64,000 nucleotides of DNA, from assembly GCA_017163975.1 (NCBI GenBank), contig JAFFSR010000351.1, positions 372,001-436,000 on the forward strand, given 5' to 3'. The stretch is from Anastatus disparis (taxonomy: Eukaryota > Arthropoda > Insecta > Hymenoptera > Eupelmidae). The position numbers and the translations under genes are program-made. The notes under the pieces are model-generated. The model worked only from the letters and a program-made list of their open reading frames with translations, ran no database searches and was not told the DNA's origin. This document shows positions 50,200 to 62,572 of this stretch, in pieces (the first letter of the stretch is position 1; each line of letters starts with the position of its first letter).

Positions 50200-51290
50200 T
50201 TCTCTCGCGGCCAGCGATGCCGATAGTGGCAGCGTCAAAGAGGGAGATTCGAAAATTTCAAAAATCAAAGTATTAAAAAGAATACTTTTTATGATTTGAT
50301 TATTAATAATAAATTCAATCAAAGAAAGTTACTATAACAGAATAATTTTTGAATTAATATGTTTTACAGTTTTACTTAATAGTGGAAGTTAACGCGCTTA
50401 CGCACAGAAGTCTTGCGAAATTTCCATTTTACCATGTTTCATGTAATTTATTCTTTTAAACAATAGCAGTATAAAATTTTATAAAATTTATTATAAAAAT
50501 TATTAACTTAATATGTTTGTTCTATATATTTAAAGTAAAAGCAATGATTGCAAACAATAAAAATTAGCAAAAAGCTTTTTAAATGATGGGATTTAAATGA
50601 AATTGAGGATCAAAAAAATGAGCTAAGGAGCAGCTAAGGAAGAGCAACAAAAACGTAAAATAACGTAAAAAAACACAAAAAAAAAGGTAAAATTTGAGGA
50701 TCTACCTGAGGAGGAGTAAAAATGACCTAAAATAACGTAAAAATAACGGAAAAAAGTGATGGATTTTTTGAGGAAGAGAGAGAGAAGAGAAAATGAAGGC
50801 ATGAGGAAACTCAAAAGAAGAGAAAAAGAAGAGGGAAGGAAGGAGAAACGAAAAGAAAATGAAGAGTAACAAATAACGTAAAATAACGTAAAAAATAAGG
50901 GAAAAAAAGGGGATCAAAATTAGGTAAGAGGATGAGAAAAAGAGGAGAAAGGGAGGAGCTTGGTCGTAAAAATTTTCCTTACAACTATATAATATAGAGA
51001 GATATATATGTATATATTTATACACATATATAGCAATTTTTATACAAATAAAATATGTCCCACGGTTAATACGTCGAACAGTAATTTTGACGATACAATT
51101 TTTCTCGCGTATAAATGAAAAATTAAAAACTCACCAGTCGCATTTACAAAAGAAGCTATGAGATTGATTTTGTTTTCTCATAAAGAAAGCATTGTATCGG
51201 CAAAAAATTTTTTTTCTATTTTTTCATTAATTTGTACTTATTTGGACTCAGGAAGTCGAGACAAGTGGTTTCCAGAAAATGTCTGCATGT
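50200..51290. other. Unique sequence with a purine-rich tract
   Basis: The region at 50600-50960 is strongly purine-rich on the plus strand, with repeated AAAATAACGTAAAA phrases. No gene is seen. Confidence 0.4.
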
Positions 51291-51291
51291 A

Positions 51292-51292
<1 letters not shown>

Positions 51293-51351
<59 letters not shown>

Positions 51352-51354
51352 TGC

Positions 51355-51385
<31 letters not shown>
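51293..51385 (+). repeat. (GT)n(GCGT)n microsatellite
   Basis: Pure GT runs flank a central run of GTGC units. Confidence 0.95.
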
Positions 51386-51389
51386 CCAA

Positions 51390-52920
51390 TTTTATCTCGA
51401 AAACTACTCGATGGATTGACTTTCAATTTTGCATACAATTTAGTTTTTTGTCTAACTGGAGGGGAAGCTATTAAAAAATGGTTTTCTTAGCGTAGTTTTT
51501 TTTTGAAACCATTAAAAAAAAAATAATTTTTTTGTATTTTTTTTTATTTTACACAAACTACACGATGAATTTGCTTAAAACTTTGCATGGAACTTCTTTG
51601 CGATTGCCAAAATAAGAAAAACTTTTGAAAATTGATTTTCTTAGCGAAGTTTCAATTTTAGAGCATTTTGAAAATTAAAAACAATTTTTATTTTCCATTT
51701 TTCTCTGTTTTACGTAAACTATTCGATGGATTTGCTCCAAAATTTGTATATAAGTTATTCGCTACTGTCTAAAGAAAACAAGCTTATAAATACTAATTTC
51801 CTTAGCGCAGTTTTAATTGTAGAGCATTTTGAAAATTTTGAAAAAAATTTTTATATTTCATTTTCTCTTTTATTTTACGTATATAATTCTATAGATTTTC
51901 TTCAAAATTTATATACAATTAATTAGTTATTTTCTGAAGCAAACAAGCTTTTGAAAATTAATTTTCTCAGTGTTGTTACAATTTTAGAGAATTTTAAATA
52001 TTTTAAAAATAATTTTGATTCTTCTTTTTTTATTTTTTCTTATTTTTCGTTAATTATTCGATGGATTTGTTCTAAAATTTTCAAGAAAATTATTTACAAC
52101 TGCTAAAAGAAGGAAAATTTTCGAAAACTGATTTTTTTTTGTTTAATTTCTATTTTTGAGCATTTTGAAAATTTTGAAAAAGAAATTTCTGAAACGAATA
52201 TTGTGTTTATTTAGCCAATTAGATCTCGAAAACTACTCGATGGATTTGCTTCAAATTTTGCAAACTATCTATTTTTTTGTCTTAGTAGGCAGAAAGCTAT
52301 TGAAAATTGGTTTTCTTAGTGCAGTTTTAATTCTTAAGAGCAGGTCGTATATCTCTGTCCTTTTCTAATAAAAAAATTAATTTTTTTGCAAAAACTAATA
52401 ATTGTAGCAAAAAATAAGGAGATAGCCCCATCTCGTATAATAAAAAGCAAGATTTTCTTTGATGAGGAAAAATTATTTTTATCGATTCATTTTGAAGAAA
52501 ACCTTGAAAAACTTAAGAAATAGAGATTAGGATGGACAATTAAGTTTTTCAAGGTTTTCTTAAAAACGAAGCGATAAAAATAATTTTTCCTCATAAAAGA
52601 GAATCTTGCTTTTTATTATACGAGATGGGGCTTTCTTCTTATTTTTTGCTACAATTATTATTTTTTGTGAAAAAATCAATTCTTTGATTAGAAAAGGACA
52701 GATATACTCGACCTCCTCTTAAACCATTTTAAAAATTGAAAACTTATTTTGATTTTTTTTAATTTTACGTAAATCATTTCATAAGTTTGCTTTGGAATTT
52801 GCATGGGAATTATTTACAACTGCCAAAAGAAAAATGACTTTTGAAAACCGATTTTCTTAGCGTAGTTTTAATTTTAGAAAATTTAAAAAAATTTCATTTC
52901 CCATTTTTTTTCTATTTTTA
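51390..52920 (+). repeat. Degenerate tandem array, about 160 bp unit (locus 2)
   Basis: Eight or so diverged units contain ACTCGATGGATTTGCT, AAAATTTGTATA, AAAACTGATTTTCTTAGCG and TTTTAATTTTAGAGCATTTTG. A TTAA foldback (52334-52722) interrupts one unit. It starts straight after the GT microsatellite. Confidence 0.75.
52334..52722. mobile_element. TTAA foldback MITE inside the array
   Basis: It starts TTAAGAGCAGGTCGTATATC and ends with the near-inverse before TTAA. The arms pair to a centre near 52525. It is a relative of 7308-7704 by its termini. Confidence 0.85.
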
Positions 52921-52922
52921 TT

Positions 52923-53574
52923 ACTTATTATACATATTATAATTTGTAAATTTTAAAATCCAAAAAATTTAAGAAACTTAAAGCGTAATTTAAATCTTTT
53001 TAAATTATTATTTGGTAATCATTTCAGGTTATATTTTAAGTGTCATTAAATAGATGAAATATAGCCTTTTTGGGGTCATTCTTTGGTTCATTTCCTTCAA
53101 TATAATAAGGTTCGATTTTTAAAATTTTATTATTAGAAAAAAGATTATTTTAATGCACCATTTGTGAAAAAATTAAGTTAAAAGATAATTGAAACATTAT
53201 TAGAAACTCCGTCACACTCATAATAATTATTTATCTATACTTTGCCCTGATCATGACATTTTCAAATTACTTGGTTGTTCAAAATATTTCAAATTACCTG
53301 ATTATTGAAAATATAAAATATTTATTATTTACCGTAATCATTAACTTTTTTTATTTAATAAAGAACATTTGAATCTTGAAAATTGGTTTTAATATTATTA
53401 AATTACAACTTTTAATCATAATAAGAAATTAAATTTTATCATTAAATCAACATAAAAAATAATTTTATTGATTAAGGAAAAAAACATTAAAAAAAACTTA
53501 TGAAAAAAATTTTAAAAGAAAAACGTGGTAAAATACGATAAGTAATGATTTGTTGTTTTATTTTATGATTATAG
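52923..53574 (+). other. Intron sequence upstream of the Lim1 exon
   Basis: AT-rich sequence with no reading frame of note and no clear repeat. It ends in a T-rich tract and the acceptor AG immediately before the LIM exon. It is most simply the 3' end of a Lim1 intron. Confidence 0.6.
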
Positions 53575-53801
53575 GCGTTACGGAACAAAATGCGCAGGCT
53601 GCTTGCAAGGTATCAATCCATCGGACCTCGTGCGCAAAGCGCGAGACAAAGTTTTCCATCTGAATTGTTTCACCTGTCTTGTCTGCCGGAAACAGATGAG
53701 TACAGGCGAAGAACTTTATGTACTCGACGACAATACTTTTGTCTGCAAAGAAGACTACCTCTCAGGAAAACCTTTGCCCATAGGCCATCACGGACGTCTA
53801 G
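53575..53801 (+). CDS. Lim1: Internal exon of Lim1/LHX1-type LIM-homeobox gene (LIM domain 2)
   Basis: This exon encodes about 75 residues that read as a complete LIM-type double zinc finger. Reading in the frame that starts at 53576, I see C-x2-C (KCAGC), then H-x2-C (FHLNC), then C-x2-C (CLVC), and finally C-x2-D near VCKEDYL. That is the usual eight-ligand zinc pattern. The phrases [19 protein letters not shown] and [12 protein letters not shown] are characteristic of the second LIM domain of Lim1/LHX1/LHX5, a transcription factor with two LIM domains and a homeodomain. LIM domains bind cofactors of the Ldb/Chip type. The exon is preceded by a pyrimidine-rich tract ending in AG at 53573-53574 and followed by GTATAT from 53802. 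It enters after the first base of a codon is needed from the upstream exon and leaves with one base of the next codon. The residues after the second finger are linker. No other Lim1 exon is visible, so the introns on both sides are long and filled with repeats. It could be a close paralogue, but Lim1 fits best. Confidence 0.9.
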
Positions 53802-54563
53802 GTATATTTTTTTTACAACTTTTATTTTTCTACTTTCCTCCAAAGTCGTTGCTAAACAATTGAATATTTTTTCTTATTTTATAATAGAAAATTGTTGTTA
53901 AAACCTTATTAACAAATAATTTTTTTGTATTCAAAGATAGAATTTCAGTAGATAAATTATAAATTTCTTTACTTCGCTTTATTGTTTCTGTATGATAAAA
54001 AATATCCAAAGTATTATTCGTTGAAAAATATCAGAGATATAACTTCGGCGATAGATAAAATATATTTAATAATTTTAAAAATAGCAATTTCATTATACAG
54101 CATTCGAAATACGCATGTAGAAAAAAAGTCCTTTAGCAGTAATTGAATGTTAAAAAAAGAATCTGAATTATAGATATGAAAATAAATGATATTTCAAATC
54201 TAAGAACGGAACTTATCTTGCTAATTTGTAACAGTCAAGTTTATGAGATGTCACGCGACACTTGACGAGCTTCCGAAAAAAGGGAGTATATAAAGGCTGT
54301 CGAGAGCCAAGTAAGAGAAAAAAAAGACGAGAGAATCAGGAGAAATGCTTCTGAAGAGAAGAAAAAAAAGTAGGGAGACACGCGACACGCGCCAGCATTA
54401 TGGCACAAGACCCCGATGGTTGCCGAGCGATAAAGTTCTTTTCCATTGCGGTCGAATTTGTTTCCGCGTATACGCACACCCGTAGAGTAATACAGATTGA
54501 CTTCTCTCAATTCGTTGTTGTATACTTGAGATTTTTTTTTTTCATTTCTCTCTTCTTTTCTAA

Positions 54564-54624
<61 letters not shown>

Positions 54625-55558
54625 TACCCATACATTCACAAAAAGGGTGATTTAAGGGGCGCGTTCTGACATAAATCTTACCAAAGGCTGCTCGGCATGC
54701 CTTCAAAGGAATGTGAGAAAAGTCAGCTTTTTCGAAGGCAACAGCAGCAGTACTACAGGCTCTTTAAGAGAGCCTTTCATTTTTTTCCTTTTTTTCTCTG
54801 CGCTAGCGAGCGGTCGGACACGAGGGCAAAGGAGGAGGCGGGACCAGGATCAAGGGGGTCACAGTTCAACATGTTTGAAGCTGAAATTCTCTCTCTCTCT
54901 CGTTGTCTGTCTCACTTCCTCACAGTTCATAAATTGTAGGCAAGAGCAAAGAAGAATAAACTGAGAAACGACAAAAAAACTGGAGACAACCATACAAAAA
55001 AATTAAGAAAAAAATTAGTCAGTATAATGTATAAAAACGTTAGACTATTTTCATGCGTTCTTTGTTTAATTTATGTAAAATAAGCGCTTTTGTATAGTTT
55101 ATCATTGTTCTTTTAGTATTATTTTTTCTTTATAAGATGTAATTGCAATTTCGCTTTGTACTTTAACTTTTCACTTTAGAATTTAATTATAATTGTAAAT
55201 AAGGATATTTTAAAACTTTTAAAATATTTTTTAATTACAAACATGGAGTAAAAATATTTTCGCTAATACATTCTAATAAAGTAATTAAATAATTATCAGT
55301 TCGTATATCTTTTCGTACGATAATATTAGAAATCGTAATTTTAAATTTATTTCTGAAAGTATAAAGAAAATAAAATTAAAAATGTTTCTATTATTACAGA
55401 TTTTTAATGACTATTTACATAATGTCACTGCTCAAATAAGAGAAATGAGTTCAGATATATCAGTAGAATTAATCTGCTTCAAATAAAATAGTTTTTATTA
55501 TGATTTTTAATTATTTTTCATAAAGAAAATTACGTTCCAAAACGTGATCTATTAGTAC
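53802..55558 (+). other. Intron or flank downstream of the Lim1 exon, mostly unique sequence
   Basis: The stretch begins with the donor GTATAT. The part from about 54240 to 54960 is richer in G and C than its surroundings and holds a (TA)n run at about 54567-54617 and a CT-rich run near 54891-54903. I see no second LIM or homeodomain exon and no transposon termini. The GC-richer island could be conserved regulatory DNA, but the sequence alone does not show this. Confidence 0.45.
54567..54617. repeat. (TA)n microsatellite
   Basis: An uninterrupted TA run in the presumed Lim1 intron. Confidence 0.9.
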
Positions 55559-56011
55559 ACTGAGAAAAAAACATAGTTGGCTTTATTACGTTCTCTAGTA
55601 ACGATAACCATGTTACTCTAGTATTCAATATATAGTCAAATTAACTGTTTATATTAGTAGCATTTACTAGATTGAACGTAGTAGGAATTTCTAGTCTTTA
55701 TTAGTATTTTATTTACTTTTTTCAAGATATACTAACCGAAGTTTTAAGACTTTAAAGTCTCGTTTTGAGTCTTCTAGGCTTTTATTATAATTAAATATTC
55801 TTATTTCATCTACTTTCGTTTGTAGATTATAACAATATTCAAATTAATAGTATAATTTATTATATAGATGATCTATTCATCATGTGCTACTGAATGTCGA
55901 CCAGAGAATCTAGTTGTATTTACTATGTTACCGTAGTAAACGAGAGAAACAGTACATTGGTTAAGCTCATCGGTCTTAACGTAGTAAAGCCAACTATTTT
56001 TTTTCTCAGTG
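55559..56011. mobile_element. CACTGAG-terminus TA element
   Basis: The ends CACTGAGAAAAAAACATAGT and its near-inverse are flanked by TA (55557-55558 and 56012-56013). The subterminal phrase TTGGCTTTATTACG is inverted at the right end. The interior is not coding. Confidence 0.75.
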
Positions 56012-58659
56012 TAATAAATTACAATAAAAATCCGCCGTCCAAAGTATAAGCATTATTAATTACATCTGAACAAAATTCGAGAAAATCAAAGAAAAACTAT
56101 TCTTTTCTAAATTCAATAAAAAAAAATTATTTTTTCCGTAAAACGGTGAATAAGGATTACGAAAGATGCTGAATATTATTAAAAAAACAAAGAAACCATG
56201 TTTTTTAATAACAACTATTAGTTTATGTAATTAAGTTTTTTTGCCAGATGAAAATACTTTTCAAAAAGACCGTAACTATACTCAAGGTTTTTACCCAAAG
56301 AAAACAGATGTTTCTAGTTTGTATTGTAAAATGCGAGGTAAAATGATCCTCGGTAATTTTGCCAGAGAAATAAACTGGAAGTTCAGTTATGATGGTTTTC
56401 CCTGGCAAAATTATGATGTAATCGTTTCTGTTTCCTAATTTCAGTAATTTTTATGTTTAATCGTACCTTAAATTCCAGTTATTATAAAACAACTATTTGG
56501 AATAAAAAATGAAAAGTACAGGAAAATGCAGAATTTTTTTCATTTTTGAATGATGTAAAAAAGTAATTTTTGTTAAAAATGTTAGTTAACAAGGTTTATG
56601 CCTTGGATGGCAGAAATAATGACCGTTTTTTTTAAAATTATTGCAATTTTAGATTGGCAAATTTTCGGAGATAAAATAAGAATTTCTAAAATATAATAAA
56701 GAATAAATTTCTTTCTGCGATTAAATTAACCTTAACGTTGTCATTAATTTTATTTTCATATAAATTGTTTGATAAAAATTTATAAAGATGAAAAAAAAGT
56801 TTTTCTTCATATCTTGGCCGAAAATTCCGGTTTCTGCTAGGTCAACATGCAAAGAAATTAAGAATTTTGGCTGGGTGGGGCAACATCTATCACAACTAAT
56901 GCAATACTAACGTTCCAACGCAGAAAACTATCGCCCGCCGTCAGACGCTAGCGCATGTATAATAGGCTAATAGTAACAGCTGTTGCTGTTACTATAGCTA
57001 TAATCTTATTCGAAGTTCTAAAACATGAATTCGAAAATATGAATACACGAAATGTATTTATATATTCATATAAATCTTTTTAATATTCTTCTTCTCAGTT
57101 TTTTATGTTGATGCCGTGTCTTATGTGTATATGCATGTGTTAATTTTTATACACTAGAAAATCCATGCGCGCCCTATATCTAATCTAAATCTATACATTT
57201 TTAATGATTGATTATGAATATAATATTATTATTTTCTGTTCATTATTAAAAAATAATAGTTGCATATCTACTAATATCTGCATCAGTAAAGAAATTGATG
57301 TTATATACTATAATGTATCAGAGCAGTCTATACGCCATTAATTAAACCCATTCATTATATGAAACACAAAAAACTTCGAGAAAAATAAATCCCTTACAAA
57401 GGAAATATTATTACTTTATTCATTTTTTTATTATTACGAAAATTAAAGAAATAGTAAACTTTTATTATTATTTAGACTTCTTAAATCTGAAAAGAGTGCA
57501 AGCATTTTCAAAATTTAAATAATTTAAACTATTACAAAATCAAAAGTTATTTTACAAATATAGCTTTTTATATACATAATTTTTATATTAACCTTTAAAT
57601 ATCGTCTTTGATTTCCAAGATATATCATAAGTGAATTCCAAAATCGATCTCTGGACATAGTCATGTAAAATTTTCCATCATTAAAAACATGGGAACTCAA
57701 AATTCTCAATAGCTAATGAATGAATTTATTTAAAAATTAATAATGTTTTCAACAATATAAAATTCATAAAATATATAAAAAATTAAATAGCTCAAATTCT
57801 CAACTATTTGTATATCATTCCTATTTTTAAAATACAAATGAAAATAAGAATTCTACTAGTTTATATTTTCTTAATTATTGATTCAATTTTAACTTTAAAA
57901 TTAAATAAACAAACTTTAAAAAAAATACTTTTTAGGCAAGTTTATTATTGAATAGTATTGTTTTCTTTATAATATTTTAAATATGTATATGTTTATTTCA
58001 ATTTCAACTTTTAACAGTACTGCATACACAAGTTTGACTAATAAAAGTTTTGAAATAAATCAAGAAATTGTCAAATAATTTTGTATTTCATTGATTTTTT
58101 TTTAAATATAAAAATGATAAAATGCATATAAATAAAATATTATATTATTTAAAATTATTATTTATTAATGATGTATATGATCCCTGTTATTATTAAATGA
58201 ATTAAAATTCTTATTGTTTGTATTTTAACTATGGCATTATACTATACATTTGAAAAAAAAAATTTCAAGCTGTCAATCTAGAAACATTTTAGATATTAAA
58301 TCAAACTATCGAAATTGTTTTATCGATTTTTTATTATTTGTTTTCAAATATTCTAAAATATTATAAATCTTATTTAAAATTTATAAAATTACTTGCCAGG
58401 CTCATGGATAAATATTTTATGGTGCTGTTATAAGCTAAAAAGTTTATGACATTTGTATTTTCTAAATTTATTGCTTAATATAGTATTTTATAGTACAATT
58501 TTTAAAAAGATAATCCAGATGTAAATGTCATAGAATTGTTATAATTTTCTAATTTCAAGTATACAATAACAAATGAATATAGAGCGATACTTCGCACTCT
58601 CGACATCTTCACACAAAAGGAACGCAAATTTTTGTGAGCGGAAATTGGCGATGTTTATA
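56012..58659. other. Anonymous AT-rich sequence
   Basis: No gene is recognised. A 65-codon frame at 56241-56438 has no known motif, and its antisense frame is open for a similar length, so I treat both as chance. Confidence 0.4.
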
Positions 58660-59760
58660 TTAAGGGAGTACCCTTGGTAATAGAATTTAAATTGAGAATC
58701 TTTTGATAATTGACATACAGGTGTATTAAGGTGTAATAAAGCTATGGTTAAAATTTCGTGACCCTTCAGAGCTTCAAACATGAGAAATTGCAGTTTGAAA
58801 ATAACATGTGATCTTATGGGGGGATACACATTTTGCCTTATTTTGTAATTATGAAAAATGAAAAAATTCTGAAAAAATTCTATAATATGTAGAAATTTAT
58901 TCCGGACCTATATCATTTTTAAAAAGTATCATTCAGAGTCTGTAAGAAGAGCAAAAAATTATTTTCTCTTGTAACCTTACAATTAACGGTAATCATTTTG
59001 ACACATGGCAACGTTGCGTTTTCTTTACGAACTTTGGTAAGGCGCGAATCCTGAATACCACAGTGCATCGTTTTCAATAAGAAAAAAGTTTGAATAAAAA
59101 AACATTATCCTCAAAAATTAATACGCAAAAATGTAAGTCATAATAAGTTTATTATTGTATATATTTTTAAATTTTTTATCTAACGTCGCTGTATTTATGC
59201 AATCATTGCAATACTAATTAGCAACGGAGGTCTTCAGTATGTTTGTCCTGCCAAAGGTCTAAATTTTAATTAATTTTTAATTTAAATGTTTATATAAACT
59301 CTAATAAGAAAAGTTTTTTTAATAGATATAACTTTCACAATCATTTTAAAATGAATTATTAAACTATTGAAAGTATAAGAATTTTTTCGTTATCGTGAGA
59401 ATAAATAGTAATGTGTCAGTGTCGTGCATTTGGTACAATAGTTACATAATGTATTTCACCTTCCGTGGATAATGTAAAATTTTGATACACCGTGGGTATT
59501 ATGAGTCCTAAAAGTTCTATAAATTTTTTTTCCTGAGAAAAAATCATAAAAAAATTCTGGGAAAATTCTAAAATACTTTTATATCTTTTTTTATGATTCA
59601 ATAATATATTGATATATTTATTATAACATAAATTTTATAAAACAATATTTAATTCTAGAGTTTTAGGGACATTGCCAAATCCATAACTGTCAGTGATAAG
59701 TTCGACTGTTTTCTTAACTGACTAACTTCGTATCGAGGATGCTCCCTTAATAATTTTATT
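58660..59760. mobile_element. Short-TIR TTAA element (piggyBac-like)
   Basis: The ends TTAAGGGAGTACCC and TTAAGGGAGCATCC (inverse) are diverged repeats of about 14 bp with TTAA at both sides. The 1.1 kb interior has no transposase frame. Confidence 0.55.
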
Positions 59761-60130
59761 TAAAAAATGAAACTATGACTCAATAATTATAAGTTAATTA
59801 TTCATCAATGATTTTTATTATTAAATTCTCAATCAAATATTTATATAAAAAAATTTTAGTAAATACAATTTCTTTTTCGCCAACGATATGAGATTCTATT
59901 CATTGCACCAATTACGTTCTTAGCATAAAATACTTCACTACATCCGGCCATCATTTTTTAAAAGAGGAATAAATAATACTATGAAATACATTTTATAATA
60001 TGTATTGGAAACAATGTTCAAATAGTGTTTTAATATTTTGATTTTTTATTATTTTAAATAAATTTATGTTTATAATTCATATTTTTGATGAATATTTAGA
60101 TTCATCATTCGTTTTTAAATTGTATTTCAT
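59761..60130. other. Anonymous AT-rich sequence
   Basis: Nothing recognised. Confidence 0.4.
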
Positions 60131-60502
60131 CCCTACTAAAAAATCTCAGGTGAGAAATCACCTGATTTCTCAGGTGATTTATCATGCCAAAATCTCATGT
60201 GACGATTTTTTTGGTTTTTACACGTTTCAAAGCATACTTAGTTAATTGCGAACTATTTTAGAAAATTTTTGAAAAATTGAACTTAGAAAATTTTTTGTAA
60301 AATGAGTCATAATTTTTTCTAAGACCAAATTTAAAAAAAAATTTTCTAAGTTCCAATTTTTTAAAAATTTTCAAAAATAGTTCGCAATTGTCTAAGTATG
60401 CTTTGAAACGTGTAAAAACCAAAAAAATCGTCACATGAGATTTTGGCATGATAAATCACCTGAGAAATCAGGTGATTTCTCACCTGAGATTTTTTAGTAG
60501 GG
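60131..60502. mobile_element. CCCTAC-terminus foldback element
   Basis: A nearly perfect 372 bp palindrome that begins CCCTACTAAAAAATCTCAGG, with AT on both sides. The inner direct/inverted AGGTGA/TCACCT motifs make extra small stems at each end. Its termini resemble the CCCTGGTAGAAA elements at 13472-16604 and 14070-14617. Confidence 0.8.
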
Positions 60503-61089
60503 ATTGGCTATATCAATTTTTTTCGACTTCCTTCACTTTTCTTTGTTTTAAAACAGTTATCTCCGTTTTCTTCAGTTATCTACCAATATTATCAGTATTC
60601 TGCAGTCATATTCTGTTTTATTCACTTTTTACGTGGAAAGAAACAAATTTTTTTTAACTTCCTTCATTTTTTTCGTCTACAGTTTTCTTCAGATTTCTTC
60701 ACTTTTCAACAGTTGTGTTCAGAATGTAACTATTGTCTACAGTTTTCTTTCGATTTCTTTACTTTTCAACAGCTATGTCTAGAATATAACAGTTGTTTTC
60801 AGTTTTTTCCGGATTTCTTCGATTTTTAAATTGCTTTTATATTCGAATAAAAACATTCAAAAATAAATATAACTGTTGATAATTGCAGACAACTGTATAG
60901 AACTATAGAAAACTGATAAAAATTGAAGAAATCTGAAGAAATCAGAAGATAACTGTTGTCTTTGTCTCAATTCCGACATTTTTCAAAAGTTAATTTCCGT
61001 TTTCTTCAGTTTTTACGTATTTTATTCTATTTTCTTCTGATGATTTCGGATATTAACTATTGTCTGCATTTATTTTTTTCCGCAAGGGA

Positions 61090-61600
61090 AGCCAATCAGA
61101 TCTCGAAAACTACTCGATGGATTTGCTTAAAATTTTGCATACAATTAAATTTTGTATAACTGGTGCGGAAGCTATTGAAAATTAGTTTTCTTAGCGTGGT
61201 TTTAATTTTATAGTCATTTAAAAAATTTTTTTTTAATTTTGATTTTTTATTTTTTTTGTATTTTACGTAAAGTAGTCGATGTGTTTGCTATAAAATTTGC
61301 ATAGAAGTTATTTGCGACTGCCAAAAGAGGAAAATTTTTGAAAACTGATTTTCTTAGCACCATTTTAATTTTAGAGCATTTTAAAATTTTGAAAAAAATT
61401 TTCATTTCTCATTTTTTTCTATTTTACGAAAACCATTCGATAGATTTGCTCCAAAATTTGTATACAAGTTATTCGCTATTGTCTGAAGAAAACAGGCTTT
61501 GAGAAACTTATTTCCTTGGCTCAGTTTTAATTTTAGAGCATTTTGAAAATTTTGAAAAAAATCTTTATTATTATTTATTTTTTTCTATGATTTACAATTA
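61090..61600 (+). repeat. Degenerate tandem array, about 160 bp unit (locus 3)
   Basis: Three units carry the same phrases as loci 1 and 2 (CTCGATGGATTTGCT, TTTTCTTAGCG, TTTTAATTTTAGAGCATTTT). Confidence 0.7.
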
Positions 61601-61770
61601 GCACGGAAAGAAAAGAAAAATAATCATATTGATAATTGCAGAAACAAGATTTATGTTTGTTTGGCAGCTTTCCACACTAAGTCAATGAGCAGCAATGTAA
61701 TAATCAATGTACAAAATGCATAATGACAAAAGAAAGAAAAAATCACATAATGCAAATGACAAAAGTAAAG

Positions 61771-61845
61771 AAGAATAAAATGCATATAGTTTCCGTAGAT
61801 CTTGAGGCAGCCTTCGATGCAGTGGATAGGGATATTTACATTAAA
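61771..61845 (+). pseudogene. Reverse transcriptase scrap
   Basis: About 25 codons read HIVSVDLEAAFDAVDRDIY. The pattern DLEAAFDAVDRD resembles motif A of non-LTR reverse transcriptases, where the first aspartate is catalytic. No other RT motif is present on either side. It differs from the retrotransposon at 2613-5435, so it comes from another family. The surrounding short frame (61723-61968) is otherwise low-complexity. Confidence 0.5.
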
Positions 61846-62384
61846 ATCACATTTAAAAAAATAAAATCAAATTACTCAAACTCAATGTGTTCTACGAGAA
61901 AGCATTACGCCAAAGCACTTGGCAGCGTTTTTAGATTTATTATTAAGAGTAAGTCGGAGCAGTTTTAATTACCGGCCGAAAAGTGAAAATGTTATTTTAT
62001 CATAAATAAAATAATTATGCCGTTTTCAAAAAAAATTGTTATCGAGTGCAATTTTTTATACATACATGATTGTATAATAGATGTTTTTTTCATAAAATTC
62101 ACCATATTTCAAACAAAAAGTAAGTAACAGTATTTAGGGTTTAATAAACAGCTGTAGTATAAAATTTTTTTTTTTTTTAATTTTCTTAAATTAATTTTGG
62201 CGAGTGCAATAAAAAAATTAATTTCTTGAATGTATTAAAAATTTTAATGCATTCCATTACGTATAGTAGGAGAAAATTAAATAACGGATTTTCGATTCTC
62301 GATCGGTATCGAATCAGCTCTGGCCTGCTCTTAATTAGAGTGGCGAATTTTCAGCCAGCTATGAAGAAAAATAGTATTATCAAA
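61846..62384. other. Anonymous AT-rich sequence
   Basis: Nothing recognised beyond the RT scrap to its left. Confidence 0.4.
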
Positions 62385-62572
62385 GAATATAGACGCTTAT
62401 AGAAGGATTCTTCTGGGTTACATTTTTCGTCCGAAAGCCTGGGTAACACTTTAACATTGTCTGTATATCTATACATATGGTGGTGTCCCCAAGCAGCTGG
62501 GTAACAGAACTAACTCATTTTTGGCAGAAATTTCCCATTTGAAAGTACGCTTCTATAAGCGTCTATATTCGT
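62384..62572. repeat. Stem-loop
   Basis: GAATATAGACGCTTATAGAAG at the left pairs with its inverse at 62550-62571. Within the loop, GGGTTAC and GGGTAAC phrases repeat. Confidence 0.6.

Noticed and set aside
51158..51490. Open frame with a Cys-Val repeat
   Set aside because: It is a translation of the GT microsatellite.
54697..54964. Two overlapping frames in the GC-richer island downstream of the Lim1 exon
   Set aside because: Overlapping frames of equal length, no family match, and CT-rich low complexity at the end.
56241..56438. 65-codon plus-strand frame with a protein-like look
   Set aside because: No known motif, no splice context, and an equally open antisense frame.
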